NCBI RefSeq assembly: GCF_900086655.1
Contig: NZ_LT575476.1
Coordinates: forward strand, 5,497,931-5,561,930
Source of the DNA: Paenibacillus tuaregi
Lineage (GTDB): Bacteria > Bacillota > Bacilli > Paenibacillales > Paenibacillaceae
DNA: 64,000 nt
Direction of reading: 5' to 3'
Shown here: one piece after another, positions 50,942-59,016 of the stretch
How the letters are laid out: each line of letters opens with the position of its first letter
How positions within the stretch are numbered: position 1 is the stretch's first letter
Translations under genes and position numbers: made by a program
The notes under the pieces: generated by a model
Told to the model about the DNA's origin: nothing
The model's input: only the letters and a program-made list of their open reading frames with translations
Databases searched by the model: none

Positions 50942-50955
50942 TGTAAGCGCTTTTA
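50942..50955 (+). promoter_or_regulatory. cre site before gntP
   Basis: TGTAAGCGCTTTTA matches the cre consensus at 13 of 14 positions, in the leader of gntP. CcpA bound here could act as a roadblock. Confidence 0.6.
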
Positions 50956-51031
50956 AGTGGATGAACAGCTTTTCCACTCTTTTGTTCATCCCCTTGAAAT
51001 AAAAAAATTTACAAACAGAGGAGTCATTGCA

Positions 51032-52393
51032 ATGAACAGCATCTTTGGATTAAGTCATAATGCAACGTTGTTAATTTGGACGCTGGTCGCTATCGTCTTC
51101 CTGATTGTGCTGATTTCCAAGTACAAATGGAACCCGTTTGTGACCCTGCTTATCTCCGCTCTGATGCTTGGTCTGCTTACCGGCATGAAACCGGAGGAAG
51201 TCATTAAATCGATCACCGGTGGTCTTGGCGGAACGCTGGGTACCATTGCGATTGTCATAGCTCTTGGGACCATGCTGGGTAAGATGATGGCCGAATCCGG
51301 CGGGGCTGAACAGATTGCCACCACCCTTGTGAATAAGTTCGGTGAGAAGAGAGTTCACTGGGCGATGATGTTTGTTGGTTTTATTGTCGGTATCCCGGTA
51401 TTTTTTGAGGTCGGTGTGATTCTGCTGATCCCAATTGTGTTCACCGTGGCCAAGAAGACAAAGATGTCTTTGCTGCAAATTGGGATTCCGATTCTGGCGG
51501 GTCTATCCACCGTTCATGGTCTTGTACCCCCGCATCCAGCTCCGATGATTGCCATTGAAGCCTACCATGCGGATCTGGGTAAAACGATTCTATACTCGAT
51601 TCTAGTCGGACTTCCTGTAGCCATCTTCGCAGGTCCTCTGTTCGGTAAATATATTGGTAAGCGCATTAAAGTAGAGCCGCCAGCCAAATTGGCTGAACAG
51701 TTCGCCCTAAAAAGCGAACGCGGCCTGCCCGGCTTCGGCATCACCCTGTTCACGATCCTGCTGCCGGTCATCCTTATGCTCATCGGATCTGTGGCTAATA
51801 TTATTGATCCCAAGGCCATAAGCAGTCTTACCCGCTTTTGCGAGTTTATTGGCCATGAAATTATTGCACTCCTGATTGCAGCGGTGTTCTCCTTCTTCTC
51901 GCTTGGCTTTGCCAGAAAATTCTCGAAGGAAGACATCAGCAAATTCACCAGTGAATGTCTGGCCCCTACAGCGACCATCATATTAATTATTGGGGCAGGC
52001 GGCGCATTTAAGCAGGTGTTAATTAACAGCGGCGTCGGCACAGCTATTGCGGACATAGCCACAAGCGCACATGTTAACGTCATCTTGTTCGCCTGGCTTG
52101 TTGCAGCTCTGATTCGTGTGGCAACTGGTTCAGCCACCGTGGCGATGACAACGGCAGCAGGCATCGTTGCTCCCGTACTTGCACTGACTCCAGGAGCCAA
52201 TGTGGAGCTGGTAGTTCTGGCAACCGGTGCGGGCTCCATCATCCTGTCCCACGTCAATGACGCCGGCTTCTGGATGGTTAAAGAATTCTTCAACATGTCG
52301 GTTCCACAGACTCTGAAATCCTGGACTGTGATGGAGACTCTATTATCCGTGATGGGGCTTGTCCTCATTCTTATACTGAGCGCCTTTGTATAA
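51032..52393 (+). CDS. gntP: Gluconate permease (GntP family)
   Basis: GntP is a proton-coupled gluconate importer. The 453-residue, very hydrophobic protein has about 12-14 transmembrane helices, the GntP-family VHGLVPPHPAPMIAIEAYHADLG segment near the middle (shown here as PPHPAPMIAIE) and the C-terminal SHVNDAGFWMVKEFF signature. AGAGGAG precedes the ATG at 51032; a longer frame begins much earlier but without a good site. It follows gntR and precedes gntK, a complete gluconate uptake and phosphorylation unit. Confidence 0.94.
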   Translation: MNSIFGLSHNATLLIWTLVAIVFLIVLISKYKWNPFVTLLISALMLGLLTGMKPEEVIKSITGGLGGTLGTIAIVIALGTMLGKMMAESGGAEQIATTLVNKFGEKRVHWAMMFVGFIVGIPVFFEVGVILLIPIVFTVAKKTKMSLLQIGIPILAGLSTVHGLVPPHPAPMIAIEAYHADLGKTILYSILVGLPVAIFAGPLFGKYIGKRIKVEPPAKLAEQFALKSERGLPGFGITLFTILLPVILMLIGSVANIIDPKAISSLTRFCEFIGHEIIALLIAAVFSFFSLGFARKFSKEDISKFTSECLAPTATIILIIGAGGAFKQVLINSGVGTAIADIATSAHVNVILFAWLVAALIRVATGSATVAMTTAAGIVAPVLALTPGANVELVVLATGAGSIILSHVNDAGFWMVKEFFNMSVPQTLKSWTVMETLLSVMGLVLILILSAFV

Positions 52394-52427
52394 AGCATCC
52401 TCAGCATTATAGAAAGAAGGTACAAAC

Positions 52428-53972
52428 ATGAATAATACGAACTACATGATTGGCATTGATATGGGAACTACAAGCACAAAGGCCGTGTTATTTGAAGAAG
52501 ATGGACGGGTCGTTACCTCAGCAACCCAGGAATATCCGCTCTATACTCCTGATTCTTCGGTAGCCGAGCAAGACCCCGAGCAAATTTTTGGTGCGGTCCT
52601 TCAGTCTGTCCGGCAAGTGATGGAGACAAGCGGGGTACAGCCGGAACGAGTGATGTTCGCCGCATTCAGCTCAGCCATGCACAGCGTCATTGCTGTGGAT
52701 CAGGAAGGCAAGCCGCTGACGGCCTGCATAACCTGGGCGGATAACCGGAGTGCAGCCTGGGCTGCCAAACTTAAGAAGGACATGAACGGACATGAAATAT
52801 ATCTGCGCACAGGGACACCGGTTCATCCGATGTCCCCTCTTGCTAAGCTGATCTGGCTGCGGGAGGACCATCCGGAGATTTTCGGCCGTACAGATAAGTT
52901 TATTTCTATTAAGGAGTATGTGACAGCCAAGCTGTTCCAACAATATGTCGTCGATCATTCCATCGCCTCCTCCACGGGACTAATGAATCTTAAGAACCTG
53001 GATTGGGACGAGGAGGCTCTGCGTGTGGCTGGGATCACCAAAGACCGGCTGTCACAGCTCGTACCGACGACTTACAAGCTCGAAGGATTGGATCCCATAT
53101 ATGCGGGGGTGATGGGGCTATTGCCATCAACCCCTTTTGTCATCGGGGCGAGTGACGGAGTTCTGTCCAATCTCGGTGTAAACGCTATTGAACCGGGAGT
53201 TCTGGCGGCCACCATCGGAACCAGCGGAGCGATCCGTACCGTCGTAGACCGTCCTGTCACAGATCCGAAGGGGCGGATCTTTTGCTATGCGCTTACCGAT
53301 AAACACTGGGTTATCGGAGGGCCTGTGAATAACGGAGGAGTGATCTTCCGGTGGGTCAAGGATGAATTTGCAGCTTCCGAGGTTGAGACTGCCAAGAGAC
53401 TGGGGATCAACCCTTATGATGTGCTGACCAAGATTGCGGAACGGGTTCAGCCCGGCTCTGACGGGCTGCTCTTCCATCCTTATTTAACCGGTGAGCGGGC
53501 TCCACTGTGGAATCCCGATGCCAGAGGCTCGTTCTTCGGCCTTACGCTTCATCATAAAAAGGAACATATGGTGCGCTCCGTCCTGGAGGGCGTTATTTTC
53601 AATATGTACACCGTACTGCTTGCCATGAAGGAACAAATGGTGCCTTCAGTCATTCATGCGACGGGCGGATTCGCCCGATCGCCAATTTGGCGTCAGATGA
53701 TGGCGGACATATTTGATCAGGAGGTTATTGTCCCGGAGAGCTTCGAAAGCTCTTGTCTGGGCGCTGTTGTGCTTGGTTTGTACGCTTTAGGCAAAGTCGA
53801 CTCCTTGTCGGTTGTCTCCACTATGGTAGGGCCAACCCATCGTCATACCCCAATTCCAGAGCATGTAAAGATGTATCAGGAGCTCCTGCCGATCTATATC
53901 CGGATCTCCCGCAATTTGGAGAAAGAATATATGGCAATATCCGAGTATCAGCGTAAAATTGTCCATCAATAA
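52428..53972 (+). CDS. gntK: Gluconokinase (FGGY family)
   Basis: GntK phosphorylates D-gluconate to 6-phosphogluconate for the pentose phosphate pathway. The 514-residue protein has the N-terminal MIGIDMGTTSTKAVLFEEDG phosphate loop, GTSGAIRTVVDRPVT, the HPYLTGERAPLWNPDARGSFFG substrate region and the C-terminal ATGGFARSPIWRQMMADIF signature. It starts at an ATG with AAGAAGG upstream, 34 bases after gntP. A terminator follows at 54058-54095. The dnaA-side DnaA boxes begin 14 bases past its stop. Confidence 0.94.
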   Translation: MNNTNYMIGIDMGTTSTKAVLFEEDGRVVTSATQEYPLYTPDSSVAEQDPEQIFGAVLQSVRQVMETSGVQPERVMFAAFSSAMHSVIAVDQEGKPLTACITWADNRSAAWAAKLKKDMNGHEIYLRTGTPVHPMSPLAKLIWLREDHPEIFGRTDKFISIKEYVTAKLFQQYVVDHSIASSTGLMNLKNLDWDEEALRVAGITKDRLSQLVPTTYKLEGLDPIYAGVMGLLPSTPFVIGASDGVLSNLGVNAIEPGVLAATIGTSGAIRTVVDRPVTDPKGRIFCYALTDKHWVIGGPVNNGGVIFRWVKDEFAASEVETAKRLGINPYDVLTKIAERVQPGSDGLLFHPYLTGERAPLWNPDARGSFFGLTLHHKKEHMVRSVLEGVIFNMYTVLLAMKEQMVPSVIHATGGFARSPIWRQMMADIFDQEVIVPESFESSCLGAVVLGLYALGKVDSLSVVSTMVGPTHRHTPIPEHVKMYQELLPIYIRISRNLEKEYMAISEYQRKIVHQ

Positions 53973-54057
53973 GCAGAAATCAGGCTGTGTATAACTTCAT
54001 TTTTGCGGAAATTTGATGCAGAATCAGCGCTATAAATCACAATTTAGGGCAAAAACT

Positions 54058-54095
54058 AACGGCTGCTCCCCATGAAATTGGGGACAGCCGTTTTT
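54058..54095 (+). terminator. Intrinsic terminator of gntK
   Basis: AACGGCTG-TCCCCA pairs with TGGGGA-CAGCCGTT (54058-54092), then five T. It stops gntK transcription before dnaA. Confidence 0.9.
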
Positions 54096-54238
54096 GCGTT
54101 ATCGGACAACCTGTGAATAATTTTTTTTAGTTTTCTACAGGTTCTGTCGAAATTTAAACAATTTATAAACAATATGTAGTGGTGTTAATTATATTTATAC
54201 ACAAGTTATTGAATTTGTGGATAAATTCCGGCTTTGCG

Positions 54239-54267
54239 TTGAAATATAACACTTCTTTTGCTATGAT
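54239..54267 (+). promoter_or_regulatory. dnaA promoter
   Basis: TTGAAA (54239-54244), a 17-base spacer and TATGAT (54262-54267). The promoter lies between DnaA boxes, which fits autoregulation of dnaA. Confidence 0.75.
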
Positions 54268-54475
54268 TGAATTGTTTTCTTTGTGTATATCTTGCTTTTT
54301 CGTATAACCTTATCAACAGCCTGTGGATAAAATTGTGAACAATTCGATTTTATACTTTGTGTATATCCTCCCGTTTCACTGATTAATGGGGATAAATCCC
54401 CCATATTTCAGTTTTTTTCGACATTCCACGCATGGCTTTAACCACAATTGGATGATTTTAAAGGAGTGACAGTCT

Positions 54476-55822
54476 GTGGACAGCCATACCTCTGAAATAT
54501 GGCAGCAAATTTTATCCATTATACAAACCAAGCTGAGCAAGCCGAGTTATGATACCTGGTTCAAGGCAACCAAGGCCGTTTCTATAACCGATCAGACTAT
54601 CGTCATTTCCGCACCGACTACTTTTGCGGTGGAGTGGCTGGAGAGCCGCTACACCAAGCTCGTAGCAACGACAGTCATGGAAATTATGGGCAAGCAAGTT
54701 GATGTTTCCTTTGTGATTGAGGAATCAAGACCAAGCGAACCATCCCTTCCCCAGGCCCAAACACCTCCTCCCGTTCCAAGTGAAGACACGATAACCCACA
54801 TGCTTAATCCGAAATATACGTTCGATACGTTCGTTATTGGTTCAGGCAACCGGTTCGCACATGCCGCTTCTTTGGCTGTTGCAGAAGCACCGGCCAGGGC
54901 ATATAATCCGCTGTTTCTCTATGGAGGGGTAGGTCTCGGCAAAACCCACCTTATGCATGCGATCGGACATTATATTCTCGAACATAGTCCAAGCAGCAAG
55001 GTGGTTTATATTTCTTCCGAGAAATTTACGAACGAGTTCATTAATTCCATCCGGGACAACCGGGCAGAGAGCTTCCGCAACAAATACCGGAATATCGATA
55101 TTCTGCTGATTGATGATATCCAGTTCCTGGCCGGCAAGGAGTCCACGCAGGAGGAATTTTTCCATACGTTCAACGCGCTGCATGAAGAGCGCAAGCAGAT
55201 CATTATCTCCAGTGACCGTCCGCCAAAAGAAATTCCGACGCTTGAAGAGCGGCTGAGATCCCGCTTTGAATGGGGGCTCATTACGGATATTCAACCTCCG
55301 GACCTGGAGACCCGGATCGCGATTCTCCGCAAGAAAGCCAAGGCTGAGAATCTTGATATTCCGAATGAGGCGATGATGTATATCGCGAATCAGATCGATA
55401 CGAACATCCGGGAGCTTGAAGGCGCCCTGATCCGTGTCGTAGCTTATTCCTCGCTCATCAACCAGGATGTGACCACCCATTTGGCTGCCGAGGCGCTAAA
55501 GGATATTATTCCGTCCAGCCGGCCGAAGATGATCACAATCCAGGATATCCAGCAGAAAGTTGGCGATTATTACAACCTGCGGATGGAGGATTTCAAAGCG
55601 CGCAAACGGACGAAGGCCATTGCATTCCCAAGGCAGATTGCGATGTATCTATCCCGGGAGCTGACCGATTATTCCCTTCCTAAGATCGGGGATGCCTTCG
55701 GAGGCCGGGATCATACAACCGTTATCCATGCTCATGAGAAGATCACCCAGCATCTAAAGGTCGATCCCGAGCTGTATAAAGTGATCAACACGCTAACCGA
55801 GAAAATCAAGAATTCGTCCTAA
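54476..55822 (+). CDS. dnaA: Chromosomal replication initiator DnaA
   Basis: DnaA binds the boxes around it, opens the duplex and recruits the helicase. The 448-residue protein has domain I (IWQQILSIIQTKLSKPSYDTW), a Pro/Ala/Ser linker (domain II), the AAA+ domain with Walker A (GGVGLGKTHLMHAIGHY), Walker B (DILLIDDIQFLAGK) and domain IV with the DnaA signature (PKIGDAFGGRDHTTVIHAHEK). The start is a GTG with AAAGGAG nine bases upstream. It is transcribed away from gntK, with dnaN next. Confidence 0.98.
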   Translation: MDSHTSEIWQQILSIIQTKLSKPSYDTWFKATKAVSITDQTIVISAPTTFAVEWLESRYTKLVATTVMEIMGKQVDVSFVIEESRPSEPSLPQAQTPPPVPSEDTITHMLNPKYTFDTFVIGSGNRFAHAASLAVAEAPARAYNPLFLYGGVGLGKTHLMHAIGHYILEHSPSSKVVYISSEKFTNEFINSIRDNRAESFRNKYRNIDILLIDDIQFLAGKESTQEEFFHTFNALHEERKQIIISSDRPPKEIPTLEERLRSRFEWGLITDIQPPDLETRIAILRKKAKAENLDIPNEAMMYIANQIDTNIRELEGALIRVVAYSSLINQDVTTHLAAEALKDIIPSSRPKMITIQDIQQKVGDYYNLRMEDFKARKRTKAIAFPRQIAMYLSRELTDYSLPKIGDAFGGRDHTTVIHAHEKITQHLKVDPELYKVINTLTEKIKNSS

Positions 55823-55882
55823 GTCATCTTACAGAAATAGCTCAAAATTTCAGCATAAAAAGATCAAAAGCCTATGCACAAT

Positions 55883-56000
55883 TTATACACATGTGAATAG
55901 GCTTCGTTTTATGTTGTTTGCCTGGTTATCCACATATTCAGGCCCCCTACTACTTCTATAAATTATTTAAAAGATATACATCTTCATAACACGTGCAGAT
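55883..56000. other. oriC, dnaA-dnaN DnaA boxes and unwinding region
   Basis: TTATACACA (55883-55891), TGTGAATAG (55892-55900) and TTATCCACA (55926-55934) lie after dnaA. An AT-rich stretch (TATAAATTATTTAAAAGATATAC, within 55957-55979) follows, which fits the duplex-unwinding element seen at this position in Bacillus. The exact DnaA-trio motif was not confirmed. Confidence 0.75.
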
Positions 56001-56128
56001 GAAATCCCCCTAACGGCAATCTTCATCTTCAACCAAATAAGCAGCATATTAAAGTATATGTATGACAACATCCCAATATGCCTTATACTGCAAACTTTTT
56101 GCCTATACCACCTTTAGGAGCTGAAACT

Positions 56129-57271
56129 ATGAAAATTCGCATATTAAAAAATGATCTGAACGAATCTATCCAGCATGTATCCAAAGCAATCTCCAGTCGC
56201 ACTACTATCCCGATTCTGACTGGTATTAAGCTGGAGGTTAACTTTCAAGGCGTTATTCTGACCGCAAGTGATACTGACATTTCCATTCAGGCTTTTATTC
56301 CGGCTGAAGATGACAAGAAGACCATCGTTCAGGTAGAACGTCCGGGTAGTGTCGTGCTGCCTGCGAAGTTTTTTGTCGAAATCATTAAAAAGCTGCCATC
56401 CCAGGAGATTGAGATGGAAGTGAGAGACGGCTTCCAAACCTTTATCCGCTCTGGCGCAACCGACATCCAGATGGTGGGGCTTGATCCCGAGGAATTCCCA
56501 GTGCTTCCAAGCATCGAAGAGGATCAGGTTATTTCCATGCCAGGAGATTTGCTCCGTAATATGATTAAGCAGACGGTCTTCTCCATTTCCACCCAAGAGA
56601 CAACGCCAATTCTTACAGGTGTTCTCTGGAACTTGAGCGACAGCCTGTTCAAATTCGTGGCTACTGACCGCCACCGTCTAGCCAGCCGTACGGCTCCATT
56701 GGATGATGCCGAGAATGTAAGATTCAGCAATATTGTCATTTCTGGCAAAACGCTGAACGAGCTCAGCAAAATCATTCCGGACCAGAACACCCGCGTGGAT
56801 ATCGTTGTGGCAGATAACCAGGTTCTGTTCAAAATTGACCGGGTGCTGTTCTATTCACGTATATTGGACGGCACATATCCCGATACTTCTAAAATTATTC
56901 CAACCAACTACAAAACGGAGATTGTGCTGGATACCAAGAAGCTCAGCGAATCTATTGACCGTGCTTATTTGCTCTCCAGGGAAGAAAAGACGAATATTGT
57001 TCGCCTACAGACCTTGGAAGATGGTACAATAGAGATTTCCTCAAGCTCATCTGAACTTGGTAAAGTTACGGAGCAGCTGGATGTTGCCGAGTTCACCGGG
57101 GACCCGCTTCGCATTTCTTTTAACTCTAAATATATGCTTGATGTTCTTAAAGTTGTCGAAAGTGAGCAGCTGCACATTGGATTCACCGGGCCTATGAGTC
57201 CAATTATTATTAAGCCGGTTGATGAGAGCCGCAGCCTATACCTGATTCTCCCGTACCGGACTACCAACTAA
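56129..57271 (+). CDS. dnaN: DNA polymerase III beta clamp
   Basis: The sliding clamp keeps polymerase on DNA. The 380-residue protein starts MKIRILKNDLNESIQHVSKA at the ATG at 56129 (TAGGAG upstream); the earlier in-frame ATG lacks a site. It has three repeated domains (first to ~125, middle to ~250, last to the end) and the C-terminal SPIIIKPVDESRSLYLILPYR tail typical of DnaN. It follows dnaA after the origin gap and precedes yaaA. Confidence 0.97.
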   Translation: MKIRILKNDLNESIQHVSKAISSRTTIPILTGIKLEVNFQGVILTASDTDISIQAFIPAEDDKKTIVQVERPGSVVLPAKFFVEIIKKLPSQEIEMEVRDGFQTFIRSGATDIQMVGLDPEEFPVLPSIEEDQVISMPGDLLRNMIKQTVFSISTQETTPILTGVLWNLSDSLFKFVATDRHRLASRTAPLDDAENVRFSNIVISGKTLNELSKIIPDQNTRVDIVVADNQVLFKIDRVLFYSRILDGTYPDTSKIIPTNYKTEIVLDTKKLSESIDRAYLLSREEKTNIVRLQTLEDGTIEISSSSSELGKVTEQLDVAEFTGDPLRISFNSKYMLDVLKVVESEQLHIGFTGPMSPIIIKPVDESRSLYLILPYRTTN

Positions 57272-57315
57272 ATAAGTTATACACCTGTTGATAACTTCAG
57301 AAGGAGGGATTATGC

Positions 57316-57531
57316 ATGAAAAATATACTTATCCACAGTGAATATATTAAGCTGGACCAATTTCTGAAGTTGGCTGATTGTGTGCCGACAGGCGGGATGG
57401 CGAAGGCCCTGCTGCAGGAGGGGGCGGTTAAGGTGAACCGCGAACCGGAGGAGCGCCGGGGCCGGAAGTTGTATCCGGGGGATATTGTGGAGGTTGAGGA
57501 CTGCGGTACTTTTCAAGTTACGGCTGAATAA
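57316..57531 (+). CDS. yaaA: S4-domain protein YaaA
   Basis: A 71-residue RNA-binding S4-fold protein (KLDQFLKLADCVPTGGMAKALLQEG and a YPGDIVEVED end), always found between dnaN and recF in Bacillales. A role linked to replication or ribosome function has been suggested; it is not settled. AGAAGGAGG precedes the ATG, which lies 45 bases after dnaN. Confidence 0.95.
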   Translation: MKNILIHSEYIKLDQFLKLADCVPTGGMAKALLQEGAVKVNREPEERRGRKLYPGDIVEVEDCGTFQVTAE

Positions 57532-57599
57532 TCTCCCTGGTAATCCGCGTTACTGCCCTACCCGGGAAAGGCAGCGTAAGATGAGGGGGTAACCGTTCA

Positions 57600-58712
57600 A
57601 TGTTTGTCAAAAATTTAAATCTACAGCATTACCGCAACTATAATGAGCTGAAGATGGATTCCTTCGGCAGTGTCAACCTGATCATTGGCCGGAATGCTCA
57701 GGGGAAGACGAACCTGCTCGAGGCCATCTTTGTACTGGCCCTCACGAAGTCGCACCGGACAAGCAAGGACAAGGAGCTTATCGCATTCCAGGAGAATGCG
57801 GCCCATCTAGGTGCTGAAGTGGACAAGCAGTATGGAGCTGTGACTTTGGAGCTGAGGCTGTCCCCCCAGGGGAAGAAGGCTAAGATCAACGGCTTGGAGC
57901 AGCGGAAGCTGAGCGACTTCATCGGAGCGCTGAATGTGGTGATGTTCGCTCCAGAGGATCTGGAGATTGTTAAGGGGACTCCTGGCATCAGACGGCGATT
58001 CCTGGATATGGAGATTGGACAGGTTACACCAAGTTATCTGTATCATCTGCAGATGTATCAGAAAGTTCTGATTCAACGCAACAACATGCTTAAGCAATCT
58101 TGGGGCAGTGGGAGCGACATGTCCACGATGCTGGAGATTTGGAATGAGCAGCTGGCCGAGCATGGTGTTAAAATTATCAGGAAAAGGAAACAATTTATAA
58201 GAAAGCTGCAAAAGTGGGCCTCTGATATCCATCAGGGCATAACGAACGGAACGGAAAAGCTCGAGCTCGCTTATCTGCCTTCCTTCGGAGAGGCAGAGGA
58301 AGAAGATGAAGCTGTCTTATTGCGGCAGTTTATGATAAAGTTATCACAAATGAAGGATCAGGAGATGCGCCGGGGCATGACGCTTGCAGGACCGCACCGG
58401 GACGATCTGGCCTTCCATATCAACGGCAAAGAAGCCCAAGTTTATGGGTCTCAGGGCCAGCAGAGAACAACGGCCCTCTCCCTGAAGCTGGCGGAAATCG
58501 AGCTGATTCATGAGGAGATCGGAGAATACCCGGTTCTCCTTCTTGATGATGTTCTTTCTGAGCTGGACCCGTACCGCCAGACTCAATTGATTGAGACCTT
58601 TCAAAGCAAAGTACAGACGTTCATTACCGCTACCGGGATTGAGACGATCAATGCCGGCAAGCTGAAGGACGCCGGTATTTATCATGTCCAGGACGGACAA
58701 GTAAATAGCTAG
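57600..58712 (+). CDS. recF: DNA replication and repair protein RecF
   Basis: RecF is an SMC-like ATPase that helps load RecA at gaps and stalled forks. The 370-residue protein has Walker A (IIGRNAQGKTNLLEAI, residues ~26-41), the signature SxxG region (SQGQQRTTALSLKLAEIELI) and Walker B (YPVLLLDDVLSELDP). GAGGGGG lies upstream of the ATG. Order dnaA-dnaN-yaaA-recF-remB-gyrB is the classical one. Confidence 0.97.
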   Translation: MFVKNLNLQHYRNYNELKMDSFGSVNLIIGRNAQGKTNLLEAIFVLALTKSHRTSKDKELIAFQENAAHLGAEVDKQYGAVTLELRLSPQGKKAKINGLEQRKLSDFIGALNVVMFAPEDLEIVKGTPGIRRRFLDMEIGQVTPSYLYHLQMYQKVLIQRNNMLKQSWGSGSDMSTMLEIWNEQLAEHGVKIIRKRKQFIRKLQKWASDIHQGITNGTEKLELAYLPSFGEAEEEDEAVLLRQFMIKLSQMKDQEMRRGMTLAGPHRDDLAFHINGKEAQVYGSQGQQRTTALSLKLAEIELIHEEIGEYPVLLLDDVLSELDPYRQTQLIETFQSKVQTFITATGIETINAGKLKDAGIYHVQDGQVNS

Positions 58713-58726
58713 GATGGAGGAACGGT

Positions 58727-58978
58727 ATGTACATTCATTTAGGCGGAGAGAAGATTATTTCTTCTGCTGAGCTTGTCGCTATTTTTGATATATCTGTCGA
58801 GAAGTCTTCGAAAATCTCCAAGCAATTCGTAACCCATGCGCTCAAGATGAAACAGGTGGTTCACATCAGTGAGGAAGAATCGAAGTCGATCGTGGTGACG
58901 AAGCAGACTGTGTACTATTCACCGATCTCCTCAGCTACGCTCAAGAAGCGGGCACATCATTTTTTTGCAAATGCGTAA
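58727..58978 (+). CDS. remB: Extracellular matrix regulator RemB (YaaB, DUF370)
   Basis: An 83-residue protein of the RemA/RemB (DUF370) DNA-binding family. The MYIHLGGEKIISSAELVAIF start and SKSIVVTKQTVYYSPISSAT core are typical. RemB is linked to biofilm gene control with RemA in Bacillus. It lies 14 bases after recF and 38 before gyrB, within the replication operon. GGAGG precedes the ATG. Confidence 0.92.
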   Translation: MYIHLGGEKIISSAELVAIFDISVEKSSKISKQFVTHALKMKQVVHISEEESKSIVVTKQTVYYSPISSATLKKRAHHFFANA

Positions 58979-59016
58979 ATGCAGCAACTGAATTTCTATA
59001 AGAAGCAGGTGAAAGC

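Larger units (their letters stand above)
53986..54366. other. oriC, dnaA-upstream DnaA-box cluster
   Basis: Perfect or near-perfect DnaA boxes: TGTGTATAA (53986-53994), TGTGAATAA (54112-54120), TTATACACA (54195-54203), TGTGGATAA (54216-54224), TGTGTATAT (54282-54290), TGTGGATAA (54322-54330) and TGTGTATAT (54358-54366). The spread over ~380 bases, with mixed orientation, matches the incA/incB part of bipartite Bacillus-type origins. The cluster brackets the gntK terminator and dnaA promoter. Confidence 0.85.
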
